From: Rahnella variigena
GTDB taxonomy: Bacteria > Pseudomonadota > Gammaproteobacteria > Enterobacterales > Enterobacteriaceae
NCBI RefSeq assembly: GCF_003610915.1
Contig: NZ_NSDJ01000001.1
Span: forward strand, 3,286,001 to 3,350,000
Direction: 5' to 3'
DNA: 64,000 bases
Below the pieces are notes generated by a model. It was not told where the DNA came from. It searched no databases and was given only the letters and a program-made list of their open reading frames with translations. Position numbers and translations under genes: made by a program. Shown in pieces: positions 37,038-47,271 of this stretch; the stretch's first letter is position 1, and each line of letters opens with the position of its first letter.

Positions 37038-40000
37038 ATGATCACCACTGACGGTAATAACGCAGTCGCTTCCGTGGCTTATCGCACTAACGAAGTGATT
37101 GCCATCTACCCGATCACACCAAGTTCCACCATGGCCGAAATTGCCGGTGCATGGTCAGGCGAAGGAAAGCAAAATCTGTGGGGCGATGTCCCGGCAGTAA
37201 TGGAAATGCAGTCCGAAGCCGGGGCAATTTCTACGGTTCACGGCGCATTGCAGACCGGTGCGCTGTCGACCTCCTTCACTTCGTCGCAGGGTCTGTTACT
37301 GATGATCCCGACGCTCTACAAACTGGCCGGTGAGCTGACGCCGTTCGTGCTGCACGTCGCGGCGCGCACCGTCGCCACCCACGCGCTGTCGATTTTTGGC
37401 GATCATTCCGATGTGATGGCCGTGCGCCAGACCGGTTGCGCCCTGCTCTCTGCTGCCAGCGTGCAGGAAGCACAAGACTTCGCGCTGATTTCTCAGGTCG
37501 CCAGCCTCAACAGCCGCGTGCCGTTTATTCATTTTTTTGATGGCTTCCGTACCTCGCACGAAATCAACAAAATTGCCCCGCTGAGCGATGACACGCTCCA
37601 GCAGATGCTGCCGCAGGCGCAGATTGACGCACACCGCGCACGCGCCCTTTCGCCGGATCATCCGGTGATCCGCGGGACGTCTGCTAACCCGGACACCTAT
37701 TTCCAGTCACGCGAAGCCACCAATCCGTATTACGACGCGACCTGTCAGCACGTTATCGACGCCATGAATGCGTTTGCCGCCCTCACCGGCCGCGAATATA
37801 AGCCGTTCGAATATGTCGGCGATCCGCAGGCAGAACGGGTGATTGTGCTGATGGGTTCCGGGATCGGCACCGCCGAAGAAGTGATTGAAACCCTGAATGC
37901 GCGCGGTGAGAAAGTCGGCGTGCTGAAAGTGCGTCTGTACCGTCCGTTCAGCGCCGAACATATGCTATCCGTGCTGCCGCAGACGGTTAAAAGCATTGCT
38001 GTGCTCGATCGCACCAAAGAGCCGGGCGCGCTGGCTGAGCCGTTATACCTCGACGTGATGACCGCACTGGCAGAAGCGTATAGCCGTGGCGAACGGGATT
38101 CGCTGCCAAAAGTGACCGGCGGACGTTACGGGCTTTCCTCGAAAGAGTTCGGCCCCGACTGCGTGATGTCGATATTCCGCGAGCTGTCACTCAGTCAGCC
38201 ACGTCCGCGCTTTACCGTCGGCATTTATGACGACGTGACAGGCCTTTCCCTGCCAATGGTGGAAGAAGATTTACCGCAGCACGCCTCCCTTGAAGCCTTG
38301 TTCTACGGGCTGGGCAGTGACGGTTCGGTATCTGCCACCAAGAACAACATCAAGATTATCGGCAACAGCACACCGATGTATGCGCAGGGGTATTTCGTTT
38401 ACGACTCCAAAAAGGCCGGTGGTCTGACGGTGTCGCATCTGCGCGTCAGCGAAAAGCCGATCAAATCCGCGTATCTGGTCAGCCAGGCGCATTTCGTCGC
38501 CTGTCATCAGTGGCAGTTTATCGATCTGTATCAGATGGCAGAACGTCTGCGTCCGGGCGGTATTTTCCTGCTCAATACGCCGTTCAGCGCTGATGAAGTC
38601 TGGGCACGTTTACCGCTGGAAGTTCAGGCGACGCTTATCCAGCGTGAAGCCCGTTTTTATGTGATTAACGCCGCCAAAATTGCCCGTGAATGCAAACTCG
38701 GCGCGCGCATTAACACCGTCATGCAGATGGCGTTCTTCCACCTGACGCAGATCCTGCCGGGCGAACAGGCGCTCGCCGAATTGCAGGGCGCAATTGCCCG
38801 CAGCTACAGCAGCAAAGGGGAGGAAATCGTCACCCGCAACTGGATGGCGCTGGCGGCCACGCTGGAAGAACTGGTTTCTGTTCCGTTACAGGCGATTCCG
38901 GAAAATCCACGCAAACGCCCGCCGATTGTGTCCGACGCTGCGCCGGATTTCGTCAAAACCGTCACTGCCACCATGCTGGCCGGTCTTGGCGATGCCCTGC
39001 CGGTTTCGGCTTTCCCGCCGGACGGCACCTGGCCGACAGGCACCACGCAATGGGAAAAACGCAACATTGCCGAAGAAGTGCCGATCTGGAAGCCGGATTT
39101 GTGTACTCAGTGCAACCACTGTGTCGCGGCCTGTCCGCATTCCGCCATCCGCGCCAAAGTGGTACAGCCGGAGTTTATGGAAGACGCGCCGTCTGCACTG
39201 CAATCTCTGGATGTGAAATCCCGCGACATGCGCGGCCAGAAATACGTATTGCAGGTTGCGCCTGAAGACTGCACCGGCTGTAATCTGTGCGTGGAAGTGT
39301 GCCCTGCGAAAGACCGTCAGGATCCGTCCATCAAAGCCATTAATATGGCCGACCGCATTGAACATCTGGAAGAAGAACGCGCCAACTATGACTTCTTCCT
39401 CAAACTGCCGGAAATTGATAAAACCACGCTGGAACGTATCGACATCCGCACGTCGCAGCTGATCACGCCGCTGTTCGAATATTCCGGTGCCTGCTCCGGT
39501 TGTGGCGAAACACCTTACATCAAACTACTGACCCAGCTGTACGGCGATCGTTTGCTGATTGCCAACGCCACCGGCTGTTCATCGATTTATGGCGGCAACC
39601 TGCCTTCAACGCCGTACACCACCAACGCCGATGGCCGCGGTCCGGCCTGGGCAAACTCGCTGTTTGAAGATAACGCCGAATTCGGGCTGGGCTTCCGTCT
39701 GACTGTCGATCAGCATCGCCGTCGCGTGCTGCGTTTAGTCGCCTCGCTGGAAGAACATATTCCCGCAGAGCTGTTAGGCGGCCTGCGCGATGAGACGTCC
39801 ACGCCGGAAGTGAAACGTGAACATGTCACGGCGCTGCGGAAAATTCTGGCAGACATTGATACGCCGGATGCGCGTCAGCTGGCGACCGACGCCGATTATC
39901 TGGTGGATAAATCTATCTGGCTGATTGGCGGCGACGGCTGGGCGTATGACATCGGTTTCGGCGGACTGGATCACGTGCTGAGCCTGACGGAAAACGTCAA

Positions 40001-40568
40001 CGTGCTGGTGCTCGATACCCAGTGTTATTCCAACACCGGCGGCCAGCAGTCGAAGGCAACGCCGCTTGGCGCGGTGACGAAATTTGCCGAACAGGGCAAA
40101 CGGAAATCGCGTAAGGATCTGGGCGTCAGCATGATGATGTACGGTCATGTGTATGTGGCGCAAATTTCGCTCGGTGCGCAGCTGAACCAGACGGTGAAAG
40201 CCATTCAGGAAGCCGAAGCGTATCCGGGGCCGTCGCTGATTATCGCGTACAGTCCGTGCGAAGAACACGGTTACGATCTGGCACTCAGCCATGACCAGAT
40301 GAAACAGCTGACCACCACCGGTTTCTGGCCGTTGTACCGCTTCGATCCGCGCCGCGTGGAAGAAGGTAAACCGGCACTGGCACTGGATTCAAGGCCACCT
40401 TCCAGCGGACTGACCGATACGCTCAACAACGAGCAACGCTTCCGTCGACTGAATTCCCAGCAGCCGGAAGTGGCAGAAATGTTGTATGCGGCGGCAGAGA
40501 AAGAGTTGCAGCAGAAATATGACTTCCTAGCCATGCTGGCCGGGAAAAAGGCGGAACCGGAGTCTTAA
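37038..40568 (+). CDS. nifJ: Pyruvate:flavodoxin/ferredoxin oxidoreductase (YdbK/NifJ)
   Basis: 1176 aa starting MITTDGNNAVASVAYRTNEV, like E. coli YdbK, after AAGGG. A GTG at 37014 would add 8 residues without support. Order of parts: pyrimidine-binding domain (YPITPSSTMAE), TPP/CoA domains, two 4Fe-4S clusters (CTQCNHCVAACP from Cys689 and CTGCNLCVEVCP from Cys745), then the pyrophosphate-binding TPP region with GDGWAYDIGFGG near 964 and a further cluster Cys set (GACSGCGETPY). Decarboxylates pyruvate to acetyl-CoA and reduces flavodoxin or ferredoxin; it feeds anaerobic or redox-stress electron needs and, in diazotrophs, nitrogenase. No nif genes are seen here, so the housekeeping role is likelier. 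Confidence 0.97.
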   Translation: MITTDGNNAVASVAYRTNEVIAIYPITPSSTMAEIAGAWSGEGKQNLWGDVPAVMEMQSEAGAISTVHGALQTGALSTSFTSSQGLLLMIPTLYKLAGELTPFVLHVAARTVATHALSIFGDHSDVMAVRQTGCALLSAASVQEAQDFALISQVASLNSRVPFIHFFDGFRTSHEINKIAPLSDDTLQQMLPQAQIDAHRARALSPDHPVIRGTSANPDTYFQSREATNPYYDATCQHVIDAMNAFAALTGREYKPFEYVGDPQAERVIVLMGSGIGTAEEVIETLNARGEKVGVLKVRLYRPFSAEHMLSVLPQTVKSIAVLDRTKEPGALAEPLYLDVMTALAEAYSRGERDSLPKVTGGRYGLSSKEFGPDCVMSIFRELSLSQPRPRFTVGIYDDVTGLSLPMVEEDLPQHASLEALFYGLGSDGSVSATKNNIKIIGNSTPMYAQGYFVYDSKKAGGLTVSHLRVSEKPIKSAYLVSQAHFVACHQWQFIDLYQMAERLRPGGIFLLNTPFSADEVWARLPLEVQATLIQREARFYVINAAKIARECKLGARINTVMQMAFFHLTQILPGEQALAELQGAIARSYSSKGEEIVTRNWMALAATLEELVSVPLQAIPENPRKRPPIVSDAAPDFVKTVTATMLAGLGDALPVSAFPPDGTWPTGTTQWEKRNIAEEVPIWKPDLCTQCNHCVAACPHSAIRAKVVQPEFMEDAPSALQSLDVKSRDMRGQKYVLQVAPEDCTGCNLCVEVCPAKDRQDPSIKAINMADRIEHLEEERANYDFFLKLPEIDKTTLERIDIRTSQLITPLFEYSGACSGCGETPYIKLLTQLYGDRLLIANATGCSSIYGGNLPSTPYTTNADGRGPAWANSLFEDNAEFGLGFRLTVDQHRRRVLRLVASLEEHIPAELLGGLRDETSTPEVKREHVTALRKILADIDTPDARQLATDADYLVDKSIWLIGGDGWAYDIGFGGLDHVLSLTENVNVLVLDTQCYSNTGGQQSKATPLGAVTKFAEQGKRKSRKDLGVSMMMYGHVYVAQISLGAQLNQTVKAIQEAEAYPGPSLIIAYSPCEEHGYDLALSHDQMKQLTTTGFWPLYRFDPRRVEEGKPALALDSRPPSSGLTDTLNNEQRFRRLNSQQPEVAEMLYAAAEKELQQKYDFLAMLAGKKAEPES

Positions 40569-40580
40569 AACTGAAGTGTT

Positions 40581-40606
40581 GCCGCCCTTCCCGGGCGGCT
40601 TTTTTC
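40581..40606 (+). terminator. Terminator after nifJ
   Basis: gccgccc / gggcggc stem with a short loop and six T, 12 bp after the stop codon. Confidence 0.9.
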
Positions 40607-40624
40607 ATCGATAATCACCCTGCT

Positions 40625-40790
40625 CGAATTTTGCGGAAATCACAGGTGAAGTTTCTTTAATTACTTAACGCGATTTCTCAGGCCAAATTTCTAAAGGGTA
40701 CTAACATCGTTCCGGGAGCACGTCTCTCGTTCCAAAACTAAATTTTAGTGATCATTCACTGGCCTTCGCTCGCGAAGGCTTTTTTTTTAT
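40625..40790 (+). ncRNA. Candidate small RNA between nifJ and the glycosidase gene
   Basis: After the nifJ terminator the sequence contains no open frame yet ends in a second, strong intrinsic terminator (40762-40788: gccttcg / cgaaggc stem and nine T) on the plus strand, with nothing upstream for it to terminate except nifJ, which already has one. That layout is typical of an independently transcribed small RNA of about 100-150 nt. E. coli has a small RNA gene (micC) next to ydbK, but no MicC sequence match was recognised. The 5' end is not defined. Confidence 0.4.
40762..40788 (+). terminator. Strong orphan intrinsic terminator
   Basis: gccttcg / cgaaggc stem, 4-nt loop, nine consecutive T. 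No gene ends nearby on the plus strand. Confidence 0.88.
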
Positions 40791-40887
40791 AATTTCTGCA
40801 TCAGGCGATATCAATGTTCAGGACAGATATGAGACGCATATCGCCTGCCGAAAAACCTGACGCATTGAATAAATCACTCCCTGCGCG

Positions 40888-41967
40888 TTATTTCATTCGT
40901 GTTAAACGGCGAACCAGGTCCATTTCTGCGCGACGGAACGGAATGCCGTATTCATCCAGCACATCGTGAAACCACAAATGCGCATAATCATGGTTGCCCT
41001 TACGCACCGAGGGCCACGGCAGCGTAGTTTGCGTTTTACCGCGCACTAATCCCCACTGATAACAGCCCGCATTGAATGCGCTGAACAGCGGCAGTTGTTC
41101 CTCGAACACGCTACCGACGTGGCGCGCCAGCCATTCGGTACATAACACCGGACGATCAAATTTCTGCCAGAAACGCAACGCCTGCAAAAGCTTCGGCGTG
41201 GCGACGTAGGCGTGGAAACTGATGATATCGGAAAGTTTTGCCGCTTCGACATCAATGGGATGGGTGAAGAATTCGTTTTCCGGCTCATCCGGATCCTGCG
41301 AGAAATGCCATGCGCAGACAGTCAGCGGCTGAAGCGGATCTTCATCCCGCGCCCAGACAAACGCCTTTTGCATCAGTTCCAGCGCAAAGACTTCGAGTTT
41401 TTCATCGTATGACACTTCCTCAAGCCCGCTGGCAAAAGTGCCACGGTTGCCCGGCTCGTTATACAAATCCCAGATAGCGATACGTTCATCGGTGCGGTAA
41501 TAACGGACAATATCGCGCACATAACGCTCCACTTCCGGCCACATATCGCGGTTACACACCACATCGCGCCCCGGACTGGCTGCCGCCTGGCTGTTATGTT
41601 TACCCGGTTCCGGCGCTTTTTGCGGCCCGAGGAACGGCTCGTCGCCGGAGAACCCGCAGTCATCCATCAGCGTCAGCATCACTTTAATCTGATGACGGGC
41701 AGCAATCGCCAGAAACGCGTCAATACGCGCCAGCAAACCGTCGCGGTCATCCTGCCAGACAATAAACGGCAGATTGATGCGCAGCTGGTTGTAACCCGCC
41801 TCATGCGCCCAGCCGAGTTCCTGATCGATAGTTGGCGCATCAAAAGTCTCGCGCTGCCACATTTCCGTCCAGTTCACCGCCGTGCGTGGCAGATAGTTAA
41901 ATCCACAAATCCAGCCTTGTTGCTGGCTCCACACGGATGCCTGCTCCCTGCTCCACTGCTGTTTCAT
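40888..41967 (-). CDS. Glycoside hydrolase, clan GH-A (GH5/cellulase-like), cytoplasmic
   Basis: 359 aa with a TIM-barrel glycosidase pattern: [16 protein letters not shown] near the start, the acid/base Glu in WDLYNEPGN (E171) and the nucleophile Glu in [11 protein letters not shown] (E278), with HAY (about 252) between. There is no signal peptide, so it would act on imported oligosaccharides or glycosides inside the cell. AGGAG lies 7 nt before the ATG. It is downstream of and parallel to the asc genes but 364 bp away, so it is probably a separate unit. Often annotated as 1,4-beta-xylanase or cellulase; the real substrate is unknown. Confidence 0.82.
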   Translation of the reverse strand: MKQQWSREQASVWSQQQGWICGFNYLPRTAVNWTEMWQRETFDAPTIDQELGWAHEAGYNQLRINLPFIVWQDDRDGLLARIDAFLAIAARHQIKVMLTLMDDCGFSGDEPFLGPQKAPEPGKHNSQAAASPGRDVVCNRDMWPEVERYVRDIVRYYRTDERIAIWDLYNEPGNRGTFASGLEEVSYDEKLEVFALELMQKAFVWARDEDPLQPLTVCAWHFSQDPDEPENEFFTHPIDVEAAKLSDIISFHAYVATPKLLQALRFWQKFDRPVLCTEWLARHVGSVFEEQLPLFSAFNAGCYQWGLVRGKTQTTLPWPSVRKGNHDYAHLWFHDVLDEYGIPFRRAEMDLVRRLTRMK

Positions 41968-42331
41968 TCATCGCTCCTGAAGTTAAATGCATTAACTGAC
42001 ATTATTAGCTGTCTTTTATTCTCTGCAGAGAATGGCTGCAAATTAATTGCTCAGGTTATGGAGTTAAGATCACACTCTTTTCACCTGATTCGCTCAGCCA
42101 TCAGGGAATTTTAATGCGGTGACAGAGTGTGAAATTAAAATAGAGCGAAGGGATAAGCCGGAGTATAAAATTCTATTGGATACAATGAGATAATTATATT
42201 GCACGTTTGTTACGGATAATAATATTAATCACCATAAATAATGGCGGAAATAACGTCAGTAAATGAAATGAATGATTAATGCTTTCCGGTTAAAGGGAAT
42301 ATCTGATTTGCAGATATTCCCCTTTGCAGAA
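41968..42331. other. A+T-rich interval between the GH5-like gene and ascB
   Basis: This interval holds the promoter of the minus-strand glycosidase gene (right of 41967) and the ascB terminator at 42292-42321. No gene was seen. The stretch from 42120 to 42290 is strongly A+T-rich. Confidence 0.5.
42292..42321 (-). terminator. Terminator-like hairpin after ascB
   Basis: Perfect 11-bp stem gggaatatctg / cagatattccc with a 5-nt loop, followed on the minus strand by only three T, so it is a weak intrinsic terminator or an mRNA 3' end stabiliser. Confidence 0.7.
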
Positions 42332-43777
<1,446 letters not shown>

Positions 43778-43782
43778 TTAAT

Positions 43783-45252
43783 TTATTTAACTGCGCTCTG
43801 CGAAACCGCAAAGGCGGCGGGAACCGTTGATTCCGGCGCTGTATTTTTTGGCGCCACGGTTTCCACCGGAATATCTTCAAATCCGAGTAACAGCGTGGTG
43901 AAGAAGGAAATCACCACCGCGAGGATCATTACGCCCGCGCCCCAGACAATGCTCATCGGGTTTGACGGGTCAAAGAACTGCACGCTGGTAAACAGCCCCG
44001 GTGACGCCATCGAATGGCTGGCAAGTCCGCCTAATCCGGCCACGCCACCGCAGATGAAACCACTGATTAAACAGGCGATCAGCGGACGTTTCAGGCGCAG
44101 CGCCACGCCGTAGAGCGCGGGTTCGGAAATCCCGGCGACAATCGCCGATGCCGCCGCCGCCAGCGCTGTCTGACGCAGCTCCGGGTTTTTGGTACGCCAT
44201 GCCACCGCCAGCGAAGAACCGCCCAGCGACAGGTTCGCGCCAATTTCCGACGGCATCACCATCCCTTCTTTGCCGGTTTCGGCGATGGTCTGAATAATGG
44301 TTGGCGTGAACACGCGGTGCATGCCGGTCATCACCAGCAACGGCCAGGCCGCGCCCATAATGGCGACCGAAAGCCAGCCGAGATAACTGTGAACGGTGTA
44401 CACCACCGCCGAAATCCCGGTACCGATCCAGATACCCAGCGGGCCAATCAGCATGATGGCGATCGGTGCCGCAATCAGCATGATCAGCATCGGTTTGAGG
44501 AAGTTTTTGGTCACTACCGGTGTAATACGATCGACCCATTTTTCGATGTAAGACAGCAACCAGGTCATACATAGCGCCGGAATGACGGTGTAGGTGTATT
44601 TCACCGCCGTCACCGAAATACCAATAAATTCGACTTTTTGCCCCTGCGCCGCTTTCGCCATTAAATCGATAAATGCCGGATGCACCAGAATCCCGGCAAT
44701 GGCAATCGCCAGCGACATATTGGTTTTGAATTTCACTGCCGCCGACGCTGCCACCATCACCGGCAGGAAGAAGAACGCGCCGTCACCGATGGTGTTGAGG
44801 ATAATCAGCGTCGACGCCCCCTTGTCGAAAACACCGGTCATATCCAGGATCATCGCCAGCAGTTTCACCATCGAGCCACCGATAATCGCCGGGATCAGCG
44901 GTGACATGGTGCCGATCAGCGCATCCAGAATGCCGGATCCAATGCGTTTGAGCGTGATTTTGCTTTTAGCCGGAGCGTCCTCACTGGCCGCAGCAAAGCC
45001 TTCCGGCAGCAGTTTCAGCACTTCAGCGTAGGCCTGAGAAACGTTGTTACCGATGATTACCTGACAATGTTTTTCATTGCGCACCACACCCATCACGCCG
45101 GTAATGGCTTTCAGCGTGGCGGTATCGACGGCAGACTCGTCATTCAGCACGAAGCGCAGGCGTGTCATGCAGTGCGTCACTGCTGCCACATTCTCCGCAC
45201 CACCGATTGCCGCGACAACCGACTGTGATATTGCTGCAAAATTTTTAGACAT
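43783..45252 (-). CDS. ascF: PTS beta-glucoside enzyme IIBC (AscF)
   Basis: 489 aa from the ATG at 45252 (MSKNFAAISQSVVAAIGGAE), as in E. coli AscF; an in-frame ATG at 45276 adds 8 residues. EIIB domain with phosphorylated Cys28 in THCMTRLRF, then a ten-helix EIIC domain (GTMSPLIPAIIGGSMVKLLAMILDM, GLASHSMASPGLFTSVQFFDPSNP). No EIIA domain is attached, so EIIA comes from another gene (Crr in E. coli). Imports and phosphorylates arbutin, salicin and cellobiose-type glucosides. Transcribed with ascB. Confidence 0.95.
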   Translation of the reverse strand: MSKNFAAISQSVVAAIGGAENVAAVTHCMTRLRFVLNDESAVDTATLKAITGVMGVVRNEKHCQVIIGNNVSQAYAEVLKLLPEGFAAASEDAPAKSKITLKRIGSGILDALIGTMSPLIPAIIGGSMVKLLAMILDMTGVFDKGASTLIILNTIGDGAFFFLPVMVAASAAVKFKTNMSLAIAIAGILVHPAFIDLMAKAAQGQKVEFIGISVTAVKYTYTVIPALCMTWLLSYIEKWVDRITPVVTKNFLKPMLIMLIAAPIAIMLIGPLGIWIGTGISAVVYTVHSYLGWLSVAIMGAAWPLLVMTGMHRVFTPTIIQTIAETGKEGMVMPSEIGANLSLGGSSLAVAWRTKNPELRQTALAAAASAIVAGISEPALYGVALRLKRPLIACLISGFICGGVAGLGGLASHSMASPGLFTSVQFFDPSNPMSIVWGAGVMILAVVISFFTTLLLGFEDIPVETVAPKNTAPESTVPAAFAVSQSAVK

Positions 45253-45312
45253 GAGTAACAACTCTCTCGGATTCATAGGGTTATGAATGTTCTTCAGAAG
45301 CCCTGGCTTCTG

Positions 45313-45326
45313 TGAAACCGCTTTTT
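45313..45326. promoter_or_regulatory. Candidate AscG operator 2
   Basis: tgaaaccgctttttt-type site: the left half tgaaaccg is perfect and the right half decayed, 11 of 14 matches to TGAAACCGGTTTCA. Confidence 0.5.
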
Positions 45327-45368
45327 ATGCAACGTACTGGTTCTTTTATGAAAGGCTGTGAAACGATA

Positions 45369-45382
45369 GGTAACCGGTTTCA
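45369..45382. promoter_or_regulatory. Candidate AscG operator 1
   Basis: ggtaaccggtttca matches the AscG operator consensus TGAAACCGGTTTCA at 12 of 14 positions and is centred in the divergent ascF-ascG promoter region. Confidence 0.65.
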
Positions 45383-45544
45383 TACGAGAATGTGCAGTTC
45401 TATTCCTGACTTCAATAAAAATCTGCAACGCTGTTTTATTTTTGTGACACCGATCTCCCGCTGGCCTTCAGCCGGGCTGAAATCATCGCAATACGCGGGG
45501 AATGTGTAGAATGACGGATAATTTTTCTTTTTTGGGTGCGGCAG

Positions 45545-46561
45545 ATGTCAACAATGCAGGAAGTGGCTAATAAAGCGGGAGTTTCCAAAGCCACCGTTTC
45601 CCGAGTGCTTTCCGGCAAGGGATATGTGAGCCAGGAAACCAAAGATCAGGTGTTTAAAGCAATTGAGGAAGCGGGCTACCGGCCGAATCTGCTGGCACGG
45701 AATCTGGCGACCAGCAAGTCAATGTGCATCGGACTGGTGGTTACCAATACCCTGTATAACGGCAATTATTTCAGCGAGTTAATCTCACAGGCCGCCAAAA
45801 AACTCGATGCCAACGGACGTCAGCTGATCCTGGTCGATGGCAAACACAGCGCCGAAGAAGAACGTGAAGCCATTCAGTTTCTGCATGATTTGCGTTGCGA
45901 CGGCATTATTATTTATCCGCGCTTTTTATCCGTCGATGAAATGGATGACATCATCGATAAATATAATAAGCCGGTGATGGTAGTGAACCGTAAATTACGA
46001 AAACATCAGAGCCATTGTATTTATTGCGATCACAAAGGTTCAGGTCTCCAGGCCACCAATGCGCTGATTGAGCGCGGCCATCGCAATATTGCTTTTATCA
46101 CCGGCTCGATGGATTCCCCGACCGCGATTGAACGCCTGTCAGGTTATAAAGAGGCGCTGACGGCAGTTGGTTTACCAATAAATGATGCATTGATTATCTC
46201 CGGCAAATGGTCAGCAGCCAGCGGTGCCGCCGCCGTGGAAGCCCTGCTCGCCGCCGGTCAGACGTTCAGCGCCATTCTTGCCAGTAACGACGAAATGGCG
46301 ATCGGCGCGATGAAGAAACTGAATGATGCCGGAATCGCTGTCCCCGCCGATGTTTCGGTGATCGGGTTTGATAATATCCCGACTGCGCCGTTTCTTATTC
46401 CGGCGCTGTCGAGCGTGAAAGATCCGGTCAGCGATATGGTCAGCGAAGTCATCAGCCAGATTATTTCCATGCTCGATGGCGGTTATTTGTCCGAGCAGAA
46501 TAAGTTTGTATCGGAACTTATTTTGCGGGAGTCGGTGACGAGCGGACCGGATCTTCCTTAA
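45545..46561 (+). CDS. ascG: LacI/GalR-family repressor of the asc operon
   Basis: 338 aa from the ATG at 45545 (MSTMQEVANKAGVSKATVSRV), matching the E. coli AscG start; a GTG at 45536 is also open. LacI helix-turn-helix (residues 4-24) and hinge helix (YRPNLLARNLA), then the sugar-binding core with SEEEREAIQ-type segments (KHSAEEEREAIQFLHDLRCDGIIIYPRFLSVDEMDDII). Represses ascFB until a beta-glucoside inducer binds. Divergent from ascF. Confidence 0.94.
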   Translation: MSTMQEVANKAGVSKATVSRVLSGKGYVSQETKDQVFKAIEEAGYRPNLLARNLATSKSMCIGLVVTNTLYNGNYFSELISQAAKKLDANGRQLILVDGKHSAEEEREAIQFLHDLRCDGIIIYPRFLSVDEMDDIIDKYNKPVMVVNRKLRKHQSHCIYCDHKGSGLQATNALIERGHRNIAFITGSMDSPTAIERLSGYKEALTAVGLPINDALIISGKWSAASGAAAVEALLAAGQTFSAILASNDEMAIGAMKKLNDAGIAVPADVSVIGFDNIPTAPFLIPALSSVKDPVSDMVSEVISQIISMLDGGYLSEQNKFVSELILRESVTSGPDLP

Positions 46562-46696
46562 GCTTTCCGTAAACGCGGTTTAAATTATCCGTTAAACACC
46601 ACCGATTAAGCCTTTTCCGAATTGTCGTTTATCCCTTTGCCCTGCATTGTGCGCGTGAACATGATCCACCGTCATGACGGGACACAGGAAACAAAA

Positions 46697-46924
46697 ATGA
46701 AAAAATCTGGAATGGTTGTTCTTTGCGCAGCGCTGCTGGTTGCGAGTGTCAGCGTCTTTGCTGAAGGCCCGCATCAGCCGCCGGTTAAAGAACCGCAACC
46801 GGTACATAAAACGCACAAGCCGGTTGTTCATCATCAGCCTGCGCATCACAAAGCTAAACCGGTGCCGGTTCATCACAAGGTGAAACCAAAGCCGGAGATG
46901 AATAAGCCCGAACATCGCGGCTAA
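46697..46924 (+). CDS. Small exported His/Pro/Lys-rich protein, 75 aa
   Basis: Starting at the ATG at 46697 (after AGGAAAC) it reads MKKSGMVVLCAALLVASVSV and FAEG: a Sec leader cleaved after VFA. The 50-residue mature part is almost only Pro, His, Lys and Val (HKTHKPVVHHQPAHHKAKPVPVHHKVKPKPEMNKPEHRG), so it is basic, disordered and potentially metal-binding or acid-buffering. Composition recalls Asr-type periplasmic proteins, though no repeat array is present. Not assigned to a named family. Own terminator at 46938-46963. Confidence 0.75.
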   Translation: MKKSGMVVLCAALLVASVSVFAEGPHQPPVKEPQPVHKTHKPVVHHQPAHHKAKPVPVHHKVKPKPEMNKPEHRG

Positions 46925-46937
46925 ACAATTTCATGAC

Positions 46938-46963
46938 AAGCCGCACACTGTTGCGGCTTTTTT
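46938..46963 (+). terminator. Terminator after the His/Pro-rich gene
   Basis: aagccgca / tgcggctt stem, short loop and six T. Confidence 0.9.
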
Positions 46964-47271
46964 GCATGCTGATTAAACACGTGTAACACCTGAACGTTGT
47001 GTGCCTTTTTATTAAAGTTACTTCCCCGCCTGCCGATAACTTCCGTGCTATTTAAAACCCAAAGAGTGAATTTCACTTAAGGCCGATCTTTTTGCTAAAT
47101 ACGCTTAAATTTAAGCACGTTAGAAGCAAAATTTGGCGAAGTAAGAATTATCTTATGCTAACGTTTCATCCGCACATCACAGCAAAAATGCGTCGGGACA
47201 GGCGCACTATTTAGCCGGACTTTAGTACGGAAGGATCCCCGTAAAGGCGGCAGGCTAGCAGGCAAAATAAA
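46964..47271. other. Intergenic region upstream of the GGDEF-EAL gene
   Basis: About 300 bp, A+T-rich in its middle (47040-47160), presumably holding the promoter of the gene at 47272. No gene or distinct operator was recognised. Confidence 0.4.

Noticed and set aside
37014..40568. Reading nifJ as evidence for a nitrogen-fixation island
   Set aside because: The sequence is the YdbK-type housekeeping form in E. coli-like context (ydbJ, hslJ, ldhA close by), and no nif gene is seen.
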